A stretch of 64,000 nucleotides of DNA from Isoetes taiwanensis (Eukaryota > Streptophyta > Lycopodiopsida > Isoetales > Isoetaceae), in the NCBI GenBank assembly GCA_021234155.1, contig JAJEKV010000002.1, positions 20,211,761 through 20,275,760 of the forward strand, read 5' to 3'. Of this stretch, positions 1 to 12,400 are shown piece by piece. Both the position numbers and the translations under genes were made by a program. The first letter of the stretch is position 1. Every line of letters begins with the position of its first letter. Under the pieces are notes generated by a model, which ran no database searches, had not been told where the DNA came from, and was given only the letters and a program-made list of their open reading frames with translations.

Positions 1-2077
1 ACTTGATCGGGAACAGGTGATAGTGTGTTATCTTGAAAATTCATAGCAAAGCAAAGACTACTGAAGTTGATATCTGGTGCGCATTAGCCTTGGTAACATT
101 TATTGTGTTATGTATAATCCTTTCTTTGCAGTACCGTCATGTTGTAATGGACACATATGAGTTGTGAAAACTTTGATTAGAAATACAAAGAGATAATGCT
201 AAATTATGGCAAATGATTGTTGGTCAGACAAGAAGTTGTTTGCAGCTATTGTTGTAAATATTCCAAATGCACGATGGTTACTCGATAGAATTTGTGGCAG
301 TGCATTAATAGACTCTATGAAATTCTACTGAATTTAGATCCTCTGTTTTCTATCAGTTTATTGTTTATCTCTGAGACTGATTGAGTTGCCAACATCTATC
401 ATGGCTTCTAGTTATAGTTGGTTATTTTGCAGTTGTAATATCTCCTTTCTTTCAAATACCATGTCCTTGCAGAGGCATCAAGCCAAAACATGTCTAGATA
501 GCTATATATCTTATCTCATAGCTAACTATTGTAAATTCAAGATAATACTTTGCTTTGGAATTTGATCCTCTGTATTATAACATCTCAAGGTTTTATAAGG
601 CTTAACTGCGTCTAACAGTTTGGAGGTCTTGACCAGTTCATAGGGTGAGCAGTGGTGCCAGGATCCAGCTCAACAAGGGTGACAAAAAAAAAGAAAAAGA
701 AAAAGAAGGGGACACTTATTGCAATGCACCACATTCTCTGATACAGTTCCAATGCAAGAGTAGAACGGACAACCAAGAGGGAAGCAACTAATTAAAAGCC
801 AGTGTTAATGATTCGAGTCTGAGAGCGGATGCTTCTAAATGCCATCTGTCATCTGCAAGGAGGGATGACATGGCCACAAAAGAAGGAGACAGAATCTGAA
901 TCTTATCGCATGTAATCTCTAGAAACTCTTCCCTCCTGGGGCAGCTGAAAACATGATCAGCCAGGGTTTCAATCTTTGGCCATTGCTAGCGTTAGGAAGG
1001 TTTTATAGTTCCAATCTAATGTATAATTCCAATCTAATGTAAAACAAACATGTTCACCATGTAAGGACTCCATTTGGAAAGACAATGCAAGACATGTCCA
1101 CCGCATTGAAACAGATATATTGCTTAGAACATGGTGGAAATTGAGATGGGCATACAGCTTAAACTCATCACTGGAATGGATCACGTAAATATATCACTGA
1201 GCATCGTGACCAACAGTGAAAATACAGTTGCAATTATGACCCCTAACAACAAAGGCCATCTTTCTTACAGACATTAAAATTCTCCTATAGATATTAGAAT
1301 GCTTCATTGGCTTTCTTATAATAGCGGTTTATGAAGGCAATCTATGTTAAAAAGCTAAGCCAGTCAGTGGAGACAAAGATGTCAAAGAGAACATTGATCT
1401 GACTATTACCTTGAATTCTAATATCCAGAGTATCAGGGGTAGAAACAGGATAGAACCTATAGAAAGATGTTCTCATATGCAGCCGTGGTATTCTCATCCA
1501 TTTCTTCAACAGACGTTTTTCTGGCTGCCTTGGCCTAAATAGAAAACTTCCTAACATGAAATGAAGCTTGCTGGACAATGATAAAGAAAAGGTAATTCCT
1601 CCTTTGCCTCCTCTTCTCTAGTTTCACATTATCCTTTACAAACACCAGCTCAATCCAACAAGATCATTTAGAGTCATGAGACCGTTTAGAAATTCAATGC
1701 TTAAGCAAATGAAACAAACCTCAAATTTTCGTCTTTCCTCCAAAGGCAACAATCCATCGTCTTGGTATATTCCTTCATGTGCAGATACATAATTAACAGT
1801 CGCTATTGCCTTCTATGCAGAACTTATCACAACTGCTTTCAAAAGCCAAGAGATGATACCTCAATTTCATCAAGTTCCCAATCAAATTCTATCATGGCCT
1901 ACATTGTTGTTTATATAAAGTTGTCAGAGAGTTTCACCATCATAAAGTCAACACTGACTGCACTTGAAAACCAAGCATCATACAGGATGTTCACCATGTG
2001 TAGTGTAGATGGCATGAAGGACAGTATCATCTTCCAAAACCATAGAGAATAAATTCGCATGAGATAATAGAACAAAC
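1..2077. other. AT-rich spacer without a recognisable gene
   Basis: No open frame here shows a family motif that I recognise. Short frames near 0.97-1.18, 1.34-1.58 and 1.76-2.05 kb have no domain features. An A-rich stretch with AAAAAG repeats lies near 685-710. A short direct repeat (TTCCAATCTAATGTA) occurs twice near 1,010-1,040. The decayed SLY1 fragment follows on the minus strand. Confidence 0.6.
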
Positions 2078-2590
2078 TTATATTACAGACTTTGTTGGTT
2101 GCCTTTGAGCTAATTCTTGGAGAATTCCTTGTTCATGATAGTTTCCACCACAAATCACGAACACTATAGCTTCCTTAAACGGGCCTTTGTTCTGACTCCG
2201 ACTCCTAAGTGAGTCCTTTGGTGTCCTAGGATCAAAAGTAAGGTAAAACTCTACTTCTGGGATTGCTTTAGCTTCCACCAATGCTTCTATAACACAAGTT
2301 ACCGCAAGCTTCCTTCCTCCTGATAGCAAGTTTTTCTGTCACTGCAATAAAGAACTGTGCATAAAGCTTTTCTGCCCAGTCTATAATGTTGCTTCTGCTG
2401 GCTGCATTTACTGATACGTCGAGCAGTTTAATGACCTAGTAGCCTTTTTTAACACACAAGAAAGATGAAATGTCCACTTCCAGCTCTTGGAGAGATGTTT
2501 GCACAGCATCTATATCTGCAACAAAACTCGGGTCCATTGCAAAAATTGTTGTAAGGGGGGTTAGGCAAGCCTGCTAAAGAGAAGAAAAAC
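2078..2590 (-). pseudogene. SLY1: Broken SLY1-like (Sec1/Munc18 family) C-terminal fragment
   Basis: Read on the minus strand, about 2,580-2,450 encodes a segment with D-I-D-A-V-Q-T-S-L-Q-E-L-E-V-D-I-S-S-F. It is followed by A-A-S-R-S-N-I-I-D-W-A-E-K-L-Y and then, in another frame, G-R-K-L-A-V-T-C-V-I-E-A-L, F-D-P-R-T-P-K and K-G-P-F-K-E-A-I-V-F-V-I-C-G-G-N-Y. These motifs are in the order seen near the C terminus of SLY1, the SM protein that controls SNARE pairing in ER-Golgi traffic. The segments lie together without introns. A TAG stop sits near 2,436-2,438, and a one-base frameshift at an A run near 2,328 separates the last two segments. The N-terminal domains are absent. It is a non-functional fragment, possibly a retrocopy. 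Family assignment is from memory of the motif order. Confidence 0.75.
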
Positions 2591-2599
2591 AGACAGAGA

Positions 2600-5500
2600 C
2601 ACCACAGATCACAATTTATGACTTCCAAGTTACTGAGATGCTTTAGATGGCGAAGAAAGCCATCGCGTTTTAAATCAAAGAGACCAATAATGCACAAGCA
2701 ACTATATGTGAAGCAAATGTTTAGCCTGATTTATCCAGGAATATAGCTTGTCGATATACATATACGGCCTTTATTATGTCATCAACCTTGCATTTAGAAC
2801 ATGTCAGCTTAGCATCTCCTCACTTTACTATATGGAACATTTGAATCGTTCAAACATGATTCTAGTTTCAATTTGAAGCATCCCAAGACGAAGCAGCTCA
2901 AGCGGATGTCAACAGTGTTTGTTCTGGATATTGAAATAAGCACAAGATGGGAAGATGGATGGCAACCCCAACTAAGCTAAAAGCAGCTGCATTGTACTCA
3001 AGTCTCTAGGTAATTACTCCTAGCAATTTGTGCCCATCACAGCGATTAGAGAAACTAAAGGCCATACTATGCGGTTATCATTGCAATTAGACCATACGTT
3101 GGGCTGCATCGAGCAATAGCTCCTCGGTTTGGTTGGTTCTCATGAGCTTACATTCATCTTGTGTAGTTAATTCACATTTATTTGACATTTAGCTAAGTCT
3201 TGTATCGTATGCACCTAGTAATGATGTTTTCATCTGGCAGGTCTGATACAAAACGTCTTAAACCTCTCAACACTGAAGGTGAGCTCTGTTTATTCTTTCC
3301 TTAATATTCCCTTGGTATAAGCTGCTTCAGAAGTTCTCTTCATATTTCAGTACGCAGCGGCAGGTGAGAAAATATTAATCGTGTTGCAACTAATTTCAGC
3401 TAAAGTCCCAATATATCTATCCGAAATATATTTGCAGACCAAAACCAGTAACGACAAACAACAAGCAGCTTATACCAAGGGATCAGCTAACAAACAAGCT
3501 AAAGGCAGAAGATCATACCACATCTTTCTGCACAGATAAAATAACAGAGGTAAAGCCTGCAAGCACATATAACCGGTTAGTATAGTATAAATTCAACATG
3601 CTACTCGAAATTCTTTTGTTGGGCCTTCTCCAAAGAGAAGGCATTCCAAAAAATGGCATATGCCGCTGCTTGTGACGAGCACACGGTATTCTTTAGTAAA
3701 AGGCGAAAGAATAGTTCGCTCTGTGCTCATCAGACGGCTTGCTGAGTTTACCGTTTGCTGCACAGCCTTATATAAGAAAGGTTGCTCCCTGTTTCTAGCG
3801 TTTGGCATGTGGGATATTTGGCGTCAACCAAGCCATCGGCACTGTTTCGTCGTTTGTCACTATCGATGTTTTTGCTTCGGAGATGTTTTTGTTTGGAGGA
3901 ACTGCTTGGATCCGGCCCAATTCTGGTCTGGTCTGGTCTAGAAGCGTATCTGGAGGAGGATCATCGGAAGATTGAAGAGCTCTCTCGAAGAAACCCTACA
4001 AACAGCAGAAAATAGAAATGCCAACACTATTCGGGTCCAAATATTAATATAGCCAGCTATGGCTAGAAGATAAAAGAATGCATTGTGCATAGAATTTATG
4101 CTACACCCACAAGAAATTATTATGGCGGCCTCCTGCGTGTTTTAGTTGCTTTGGCACTCCCCTTTGTTTTAGTTCATTTTTGGCATTGCAATCAGTGTTG
4201 GGCAAAGTCCGGGGAACACTATAAACCAATTGTTGAAATTGCAAATTTTCCGATTCGATTAGTGTATCGTAGGAATTTTCCGGCAAGTTTTCTTAAGGTT
4301 TTCTATTAATACAATAGAAATTTCTGGCTCTAAACATAAGATATCCGAATGGTCAAAATAACCATAGGCAATTTTCCGATGGGACCTAAAACGTTTCCCC
4401 AACACTGATTGCAATATGCTCGTCTTCAAAACATTTATCATTTGAAGTGTGCCTGCCATTGCAATGCCCTCTTTCCTTTGGTACCTTTTATTGGCAATCA
4501 CATAACCAAAATGGCACTACCCTAGTGTTATTTATGTGGTGACGACCCAATTAAGTGAGACCACTAAGATTATGAAGCAAGTCTTACCTAATAAGAATCA
4601 TGGTCCTCATGGGAAACCAAGGGAGTCCTTTATTTCCAAAGCTATAGAAACATGACGACGTCAGCAAGAATCCTACATTGTTGGGAGCCCAGGTCAAACC
4701 TCAATAAGCTTTACTTAATACCAAAGATAATGCCAAACCTCAATAAAGTTTACTTAATACCAAAGATTGGAGGATGCGAGGACCGTATCAAATGAATAGC
4801 TTGAACCAATGTGTTCCAGTAGGAAAACAATGTTACAAGATATGTGATCAATAACCATGGAATGCGTAAGGTTTCAGAGCGACCATGTGAGTGTAAGGGA
4901 GGGGGTTTTTTTGGCCCAAACCGTACCGTATAAGTATGGAAGGAGATTTTTTTTGCTTGAATTCCATATAAAATATGGTAGGGGTATATGAATTATGAGG
5001 GATGTTTTTGAGAAAAAATGCGTATAAGAGGTAATTTCTCTATGCACGCACACATCCTATGTGTCTTACATTAGCTGCACCCATATAGATGACATGAACA
5101 ATACCATATTTTTTTCTAAAAGATCCAGAATTAGCAAATCATGTTAAAGGAATTTCAATCCTCAAAAATTTAGGTGCTAATGTAATGGCCTCATCTTAGA
5201 CGGAGCCAACTATAGTCGCAAGGGTTTGAGCAAATTTTATAAGTTTGAAATTGTATTAACACAAAACTTGCCAGATTTAAAAAATTTCTGATGCAAACCT
5301 TGGTGTATGTTGAGGTTAGGGCAGTGTATGGCAAAGTATTTGAAATGAGTAGGAAAATTTCCTTCTAACCTTAGGCTAAACAGACACCTGCGGATTTGGA
5401 CGGGACTTATCCTAGTAATAATTTTAGTTCGATAATTCCTTAAATCTCAGAAATAGAAGGATACTAAGACAAATTTGCAAAGAAAAGTTGGTTTTCATCA

Positions 5501-5950
5501 ACATTATATTAAGTTCCAGCAAAAATAACATAAACAAGTCATGTTCCTGTAATGAACAGCATTATGCCAATGAGTAGCTCCTGTAGCAAAGTTAAAAGCC
5601 TTCCATTTTAGGTCCATTATACAATGAGATGCAAGTAAGTGCATCAAGAAGTTGTGTACTGAGTTTTGTAGCAGAATATTTAGAGGTATGTTATGTAATA
5701 GAATTGTCTGGTGTGTACATGTGCATACATTGGAGCACATTTTATGTACATTAAATGTACATTCCGTCTAGATAAATGGCTGTTTACATGTATATGTACT
5801 CAAAGTACTTCAATATAGATCAATTCTAGTAATATGTACTGCTATTTTTCAACAGAATAGTTAGAGACTGATATCTGGCTGTTATGTGCCGATTTATTTT
5901 CAGAGCTTCAAAGTGCCAAAAAAACAACTGAGCAAAAATTACACCACATA
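2600..5950. other. Spacer without a recognisable gene
   Basis: I see no domain in either strand. Two near-copies of a roughly 35-bp sequence (CCTCAATAA..TTTACTTAATACCAAAGAT) lie near 4,697-4,765. GTACAT-rich sequence near 5,745-5,810 (TGTACATTAAATGTACATT) lies just upstream of the Ulp1-like gene. Similar GTACA-rich sequence occurs near 31.67-32.05 kb, beside exon 2 of the minus-strand gene. Confidence 0.5.
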
Positions 5951-5959
5951 TCAGGTGCG

Positions 5960-7830
5960 CTTGTTTTGAAATTGTTTTGCATTGTGTCGGAAGAAGCAAT
6001 TTCTTATTCTTGGTTCGGTTTTCACAGTTTTGGAGGTTCCAAAAAAAATTGAGGTGCAAGAAGATGTAGCCGAGGGAAAGAAAGCAGTGATTGAAGGAAA
6101 AAGCAAACTCACTATTCCTACGGTGATACAGGTTGAGGAAGCTGGCACTTCAAGTGTGCATGGTGACATTCCAGATTATGATGAGGAACTCGAGAGATTG
6201 AGAGAGCAGGCTAAGGCCACATCTGGAAAAGTAAAGGCAGCAGCAGAAAATGTGCTAAAAAGGCATAGAAGAAGAAAATAAAACCAGTAGAAACAGGTAA
6301 GAAAGCATTTTATTTCAAGGTACAACATTTGAGAAGTCCATGACATCCATGTTTACAGGTCCTAATCAAGAGGAATCTTCCGAGCGTGAAGATATAGAGC
6401 AGGATACTCTTGACTTTGTGGCAAATCTTGCTTCTAACATAGTAAAGGAGTTTGAAGTTCATGACAATGAGAAATCTGGAGAGGTTGAAGACGAGGATTC
6501 AGGATCTAAGAAGAATCTGGAAAGTGAGGAAACCGAAAAAGAAGGGAAGGAAATGGATACTGACTCCGAGAAAATAGTATCAGAACAGCATAAGAATGAT
6601 CTCTACAGGTAACTTGATCTACATATCTTACTTTTTATTTTACATTTAGTATCTAAGTTAAAGACTTTAAAATACTATGGATAGTAGTAGACGAATGTAG
6701 ATGAATTTGTGTAAATATACTGGTCTTTGAACCCAGACTGCAGCTCTGAATACAGGCCATATGATGCTTTGCTCAACCGAATGATGAAGCTGAAGAAGGC
6801 AAGGATCTTTCCTGGATCTTTGCCTGAAATGGAGTGTTATTTATTTGAACAAGATGTGCTGGACATGGATGTTGGAAAATTTTCCAACCGGCATGTGGAT
6901 ATATATATATCAGGTACTGCTCTTTGAACTTATTCATTTGTAAGTCAAGTTAGTAATTTCATCTTTTTCAACTTGTTATAGGTACCTGCAGCTCTATGTT
7001 CCTGCAAATAAGAAGGCCGACGTCTGGTTCTTCCCACTGGACAGCTTCATGGAATTTGCAGCATACTGCAAGGCAAGCGAAAAAGATAAATCTATGGCAG
7101 CCTCTGAGCGTAGAAGAGATATTGTAAAGGGAGGTCTTACAGGGATAAATTGGCTCAAGTGCAGATGGATTATGATTCCAATGCTATGTGCTGTTACTGA
7201 ACATCACACTTTGGCCATCTTCAACATGACCCTTACTAAGAGTAAGAACACCATAAATATTCAGATCTTCAATTCTGCCGAGGACATTGACGTTGACATG
7301 GTTACTTAAGAGGTATTTTGTATTTCACATCTCCTTTTATTAAAGTATATTGAGTAGATTGGATACCATGTAGCAGCTTTTTTCATTCATTTGCTACAGA
7401 GTTGATCTGGTCTTTTGCAGGGTCCATATCCTCACTATGGCACGTAGTTGTGTCGAGTGTCCCACTTTTCTTGAAGCATGGACAAAACCCTTCACCAGTT
7501 GTGAAGATTCATAGGTGTCCACAGCAGAAAGATGGGGATTCATGTGGCCTCTATGTTACAACTTATATGCAGAAGTTTGTAGACACAATCGTGTGTGGTA
7601 AAACTACCAATGTGAGTGTCTCATGCCTTTTGTCTTGCAAACAAATGGTTTCCAATACTTAGTATCTAAGTATGGTTGTCACATTTGCAGATTACCCGAA
7701 ACTGGTTCTTGCCAAAGTATGCGGAGGATCGTCGTGATGTTCTCATCCGAGCACTACTTCAGGAGTTAGACCACATTCACATCGCACCCGAAACCATTAG
7801 ACCACCTGGTACTAGTAGATGTGGCTGAGA
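5960..7830 (+). pseudogene. Ulp1-type SUMO-protease-like gene (peptidase family C48), several exons, probably damaged
   Basis: Five or six blocks with plausible splice sites can be followed: about 5,982-6,296 (charged, Lys/Glu-rich), 6,359-6,608 (acidic), 6,731-6,911, 6,983-7,312, 7,422-7,610 and 7,691-7,828. The fourth block contains W-I-M-I-P-M-L-C-A-V-T-E-H-H-T-L, where the histidine before T-L fits the catalytic His of C48 proteases. The fifth contains Q-Q-K-D-G-D-S-C-G-L-Y-V, the oxyanion Gln and catalytic Cys motif. The last block ends I-R-P-P-G-T-S-R-C-G then a stop. Between His and Cys the usual D-S is N-S (I-F-N-S-A-E-D). In-frame stops lie before two of the proposed donors (near 6,280 and 7,307), so the gene may be decayed or my boundaries may be wrong. 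Ulp1 domains often travel in plant DNA transposons. The FCP1-like phosphatase lies directly downstream on the same strand. Confidence 0.7.
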
Positions 7831-7966
7831 AAGCCTATCCCCATTGTCACTGCTAAGCATTATTTGATTATAAAATATACATTTTTTCATTGAATTTTAA
7901 TGAATAAAATTTCTTCTTATTCAACTCCACCATACTTTATTGATAAATTGCATGTTCTTTCATAGC

Positions 7967-8378
7967 AGGTGTACAGAAAAGGTTGAAGTATTTGATATCA
8001 ATAATGTTTTGGCAAAACATATACATAGGACTTTGGTAGCAGATGATCAGCTAGTTGGAAACTATGACATAATAGGCAAGAAAGTGTTGTTTTCAAGGCC
8101 CCACCTAGAAGAATTCCTCGAATTTATATTTGAACACTTTGAAATATGGTCACAACAGCTCCATGGAACCTATCAAGAGTAGTGGATAAAATCTTCGCAA
8201 TGACGCAGATAAGGGACTTAAGATTCACCTTTGATGGAAGCCACTGTTTGGAGCTGCCTTTCCGGATTGCAGCTTTTGAAGAGAAACCTTTGTATCTGAA
8301 GCCAATTGAGTTTATATACGAGAAGTATCCAGACAGAAATGAGAGCAACACACTAATAGTAGATGACTCCGAGTACAA
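7967..8378 (+). pseudogene. FCP1/SCP-like (HAD) phosphatase domain, 5' part, cut by the CACTA element
   Basis: After an acceptor (CATAGCAG) near 7,966 the frame reads V-E-V-F-D-I-N-N-V-L, then G-K-K-V-L-F-S-R-P-H-L-E-E-F-L-E-F and F-E-I-W. One frame later come T-T-A-P-W-N-L-S-R-V-V-D-K-I-F, K-P-L-Y-L-K-P-I-E-F and N-E-S-N-T-L-I-V-D-D-S-E-Y. This matches the order of the FCP1 homology domain of CTD-type phosphatases: first acidic motif, R-P-H-L-x-E-F-L, K-P-L-x-L-K, and the L-I-V-D-D-S metal-binding motif. The first acidic motif D-I-N-N lacks the usual second Asp, so catalysis is doubtful. A one-base frameshift lies near 8,145. The exon is interrupted after E-Y-(AA) by the transposon and continues at 20,827. 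It follows the Ulp1-like gene by about 140 bp and may belong to the same transcript. Confidence 0.75.
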
Positions 8379-8408
8379 CACAACAAGAGAATGGACATTT
8401 AGCGACGT
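8379..8408 (+). repeat. CACTA left terminal inverted repeat
   Basis: Thirty bases from CACAACAAGAGAATGG to ATTTAGCGACGT. They match the reverse complement of 20,797-20,826 at 27 of 30 positions; the differences are at positions 8, 14 and 17. The trinucleotide CAA immediately before is one copy of the target-site duplication. Confidence 0.92.
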
Positions 8409-8862
8409 GGGCTTGCGACGTCTAAGTCACGTGACGTCGCAAACCACGTGACCATGCGACGTCAATGCGACATCACGTCGCGGACACGTCGCATCGCGGC
8501 GTGTCTTCGCGGCGTCGACATCGTGACACGGCAAATCATCACGCCCGGTGGGCGTCGGCGTGGAGTGGGCGGCAGTGTGTCACACCGGTGGATGTCTGCG
8601 GCGTGGCGTCGCGTGCGCATCGCGTCGCACGGCGTGTGATTTAACAAATCATCACGCCCGGTGGACTTAGGCGCCAGTGGACGGCAAGTGTCACGCCGGA
8701 TGGATGTGCGGCGCGTGATGTCGCATGACGCCCGCGTGACATTACGTAGCGGATGACACGCCGATGCGTTTTTGCCACGTGTACTGCCAACGAGCATGTG
8801 ACCTGGCATGTGACGTCGCTATAACAAAATACGTCGCAAGCGACGTATACGCAACGTCAAAA
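8409..8862. repeat. Left subterminal repeat region of the CACTA element
   Basis: Dense short motifs built on GACGTC, GCGACGT, CACGTG and CATCGCG in both orientations, plus two near-copies of AAATCATCACGCCCGGTGG near 8,534 and 8,647. The block ends with CGTCGCTATAACAAAATACG, which recurs near 17,600. Such subterminal motif clusters are the expected transposase-binding regions of CACTA elements. Open frames here are by-products of the CG-rich composition. Confidence 0.75.
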
Positions 8863-8889
8863 ACTCATTTCTTAATTGGGTGAACAGGA

Positions 8890-9480
8890 GTGGTCTTCTG
8901 GCCACGGAACTTGGTCCCCAGGGCAATGTCGATGTTCTAAGTCCATTGGCAGAGCCATATCGCGGTTCCAGAGAGGGGGGATTGCCCGTCCGTCCCCGGG
9001 GCCTGGGGGAGGGAACGTGGGGCAGCGGCTTCGGGGATTTTAGGGTCCGTGCTCTGGCATCAACACCCCCACTCCACGACAAGACATGGCGCAAGATCCC
9101 GGCCGAATCTGACAAGGAGAGGGCCTCCGAAACGTAAACCCCGGGTGGAGTTGCCCGGTGTTCTAGAAGGGTTTGCGTTTTGGGGGCCGAAGCTTTCGCC
9201 TCTCGCCACGGAACTTGGTCTCGGGGGCAATGTCGACGTTTCGAGTCCATTGGCAGCCAAGCCAAATCGGTGATTCAGGAGAGGGGAGATCGCCCCTCCG
9301 GCCCCCGAGGCCGTGGGGAGAGGGGCAGCGGGCAGCGGGGGATTCCGGGGGGATTTAGGGTCCGTGCTCCGGCGTCAATACCCCCACTCCACGACAAAAC
9401 ACGGCGCAAGGTCCCGGCCATATCTGACAAGGAGAGGGCATCCGAAACAAAAACCCTGTGGGTTGCCAGGTTCTAGAAGG
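8890..9480. repeat. Two tandem 300-bp subunits at the left edge of the array
   Basis: The CAACACCCCCACTCC (or AATACCCCC) landmark occurs near 9,061 and 9,379, about 318 bp apart. The TCTAGAAGGGTTTGCGTTTT landmark occurs near 9,162 and 9,473. Only part of the 1.1-kb unit is repeated here, so the array grew at two scales. Confidence 0.75.
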
Positions 9481-12400
9481 GTTTGCGTTTTGGAGGCCGG
9501 GTCTTGGTCTGTTGCAGTTGGGACCTGACCGAGAAGCTGCCGCCGAGAATTCGGAGCAAGGGAAACTAACGGAACGGAGTTTGGACCTGTCCTCCTCTCG
9601 ATGTGGCAATTAGAAGTCGGGGGGCGCTTTTGCAGTGGCAAGACATTCATAAATTCGTAATTAATGCATTGTACGAAAATAAATTCTGATTTTTGCCATT
9701 TGGATTCCTAATTCATCTCCAGCACACAGCCCAATTTTGAAATTTTGAGGAGAAGGTCTAGGTCAAAGGGTTAGCATTAGAATGGTGGGCAGCCCGTTGC
9801 GGGGCAACCAAGCCGGCACCCTTCCCCAAGTCAAACGAGGCGGGACCTTGCGGGGATCCCTCACAAGAGGGGGAGAGTCAGGACCCGGGAGGCGGGATCC
9901 AAAAAGTTCCCGAGGCAGCCCTTCCTAGCGGTGCTCCCAGGGGGCCGTGACGCTAATGACCACCCTCCAGAACCCGGTTCCCCTATCCGTCGTTGGATCC
10001 TCCGTTCGGGGCCCCTCTTGGGGAAGGCCAAAAAGATTCGAGATCGGTCGGGGAGAACTTGTCAAATGGGGCGCCCTGAGTGGAAGCCTTTGTAGAAACC
10101 GAAGTGTTTTGTCGTTCGCACCGGGGAATCTCGGAATGGCAAATCGACCACCTGCCAAGTCGTCAGGAATGGCGAAATTACCCTAGGGAGCAAGTTACAA
10201 GGTCGGTTTTACAAAAGAAAGAAACACTCCGCCCTCCACACCCGGTATCCCGCATCCACATCCTAGGCCAATTGACTACGAGTATGATGGAAGTGAGCTA
10301 CTTGGCGCTTCTTGGAGGTCGGGTGGTCTTCAACCCACGGAACTTGCTCCCCGAGGGCAATGTCGATGTTACGAGTCCATTGCCGAGCCAAATCGTGAAT
10401 CCGGAGAGGGGAGGTTGCGTCTGTCCCGTCCCCGGGGCCTTGGGGGGAAGTCAGGCAAGCGGCTTCGAGGGGATTTTTAGGGTCCGTGCTCTGGCCAACA
10501 CCCCCACTCCACGTTAAGTCACGCGCGCAAGGTCCCTACCGAATCCGGGACAAGGAGAGGGCCTCCAAAACATAAACCCCGTGGGTTGCGAGGTTCTAGA
10601 AGGGTTTACGTTTTGGGGGCGAGACCCGCCCATTACACTTGGGACACGGCCAGAAGCCGCAGCCGAGAATCACGGAGCAAGGGAACCGGCGGAGTGAGGA
10701 GTTTGGGCCCCATCCTCCTCCCGATGTGGCAAGTAGAAGCTCGGGGGCTTTTGATTGGCAAGACATTCATAAATTCACAATTAATGCATTGTATGCGAAA
10801 ATAAATTCTGATTTTTGCCATTTGGATTCCTAATTCATCTCCATTTACTAATGCCCAATTTTGAAATTTTTAGGAGAAGGTCTAGGTCAAAGGGTTAGCA
10901 TTAGAGCGGTCTGGGGCAGCCCGTTCTTGGGGCGGCGCAGGCGGCACCCTTCCCCAAGTCAAGCGAGGCGGGGACCTTGCGGGGATCCCTCACAAGAGGG
11001 AGAGTCCAGGACCCCAAGAGGGATCCAATCCAAAAGGGAGGCTGACCCTTCTGGCGGCGCTCCCTGGGCCTGACGCTAATGACCACCCTCCCGGAGCCCG
11101 GTTCCCCTATCCGAGCCGTTGGATGCTCCGATTCGGGGGCCCCGCCGGGAAGGGCCAAAAGATTCCAGACGTCCGGGAGAACTTGTCAAACCGTCAGGGC
11201 CCCGAGGTCGGCCTTGTAGAAACCGTTGATGTTTTGTCGTTGGCACGCAGGAGGCTCGAATGGCAAATCGACCACGCCAAATCTAATGGGAATGGCGAAA
11301 TTACCCTAGGGAGCAAGTTACAAGGTCAGTTTTGCAAAAGAAAGAAACACTCACGCCATCCCACGGCCGGTATCGCATCCACATCTTAGGCCAATTGACT
11401 ACGAAAGCGATGGAAGTGAGCTACTTTGGCGCTTCTTGGAGGTCGGGTGGTCGCCGACCCGCGGAACTTGCTCCCAAAGGCAATGTCGGCGTTCCGAGTC
11501 CATTGGCGCAGCCAAATCGCTGAATCAGGAGAGGGGAGGTCGCCCTGCCCCGCCCCCGGGGGCCTTGGGAGAGGAAATTCGGGCAAGCGTACAGGGGGAT
11601 TTTAGGGTCCGTGCTCGGGCCTCAACACCCCCACTCCCGTCAAGTCACGGCAAGGTCCCGGCCGAACCGACAGGAGAGGGCCTCCAAACGTAAACCCCGT
11701 GGGTTGCGAGGTTCTAGAAGCGTTTCGTTTTGGGGCCGAGACTTGGTGCATTTGCACTTGGGACTGGCCCAGCCGCTTCGGTGAATACGGAACAAGGGGG
11801 AACTGGCGGAGCGGAGTTTGGGCTGTCCTCCTCCCGATGTGGCAAGTAGAAGTCTGGTAAGCTTTTGCATGTGGCAAGACATTCATAAATTCACAATTAA
11901 TGCATTGTATGAAAATAAATTACCGATTTTTTTGCCAAATTTTGGATTCCTAATTCATCTCCCGCACACTGACCCAATTTTCAAATTTTCAAGAGGGGGA
12001 GAAGGTCTAGGTCAAAGGGTTAGCATTAGAAGCGGCCGGGCAGCCCGATTCTGCGAGGGCAACCGAAATGGGCACCTTTCCCCCAAGTCAAACGAGGCGG
12101 GGACCTTGCAAGGATCCCTCACAAGAGGGGAGAGTCAGGACCCCAAGAGGCGGGATGGAAAAAAGTTCCCGAGGCAGCCCTTCCTCGGCAACGCTGCTCC
12201 CGGCCGCAGACGCTAATGACCACCCTCCACGAGCCCGGTTCCCCTATCGGGGATTTTAGGGTCCTACCGTTGGATGCTCGTTCGGGGTCCCCCCTTCAGG
12301 GAAGGCCCAAAAGATTCCGATCGGTCCGGGAGAACTTTGTCAAACGTGGGCGCCCCGAGGTCGGGCCTTGTAGAAACGCGCGTTGTTTTGTCGTTCGCAC

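Noticed and set aside
8400-8860. CRISPR-like array from repeated GACGTC motifs
   Set aside because: Motifs are irregularly spaced and in both orientations; this is a transposon subterminal region in a plant genome.
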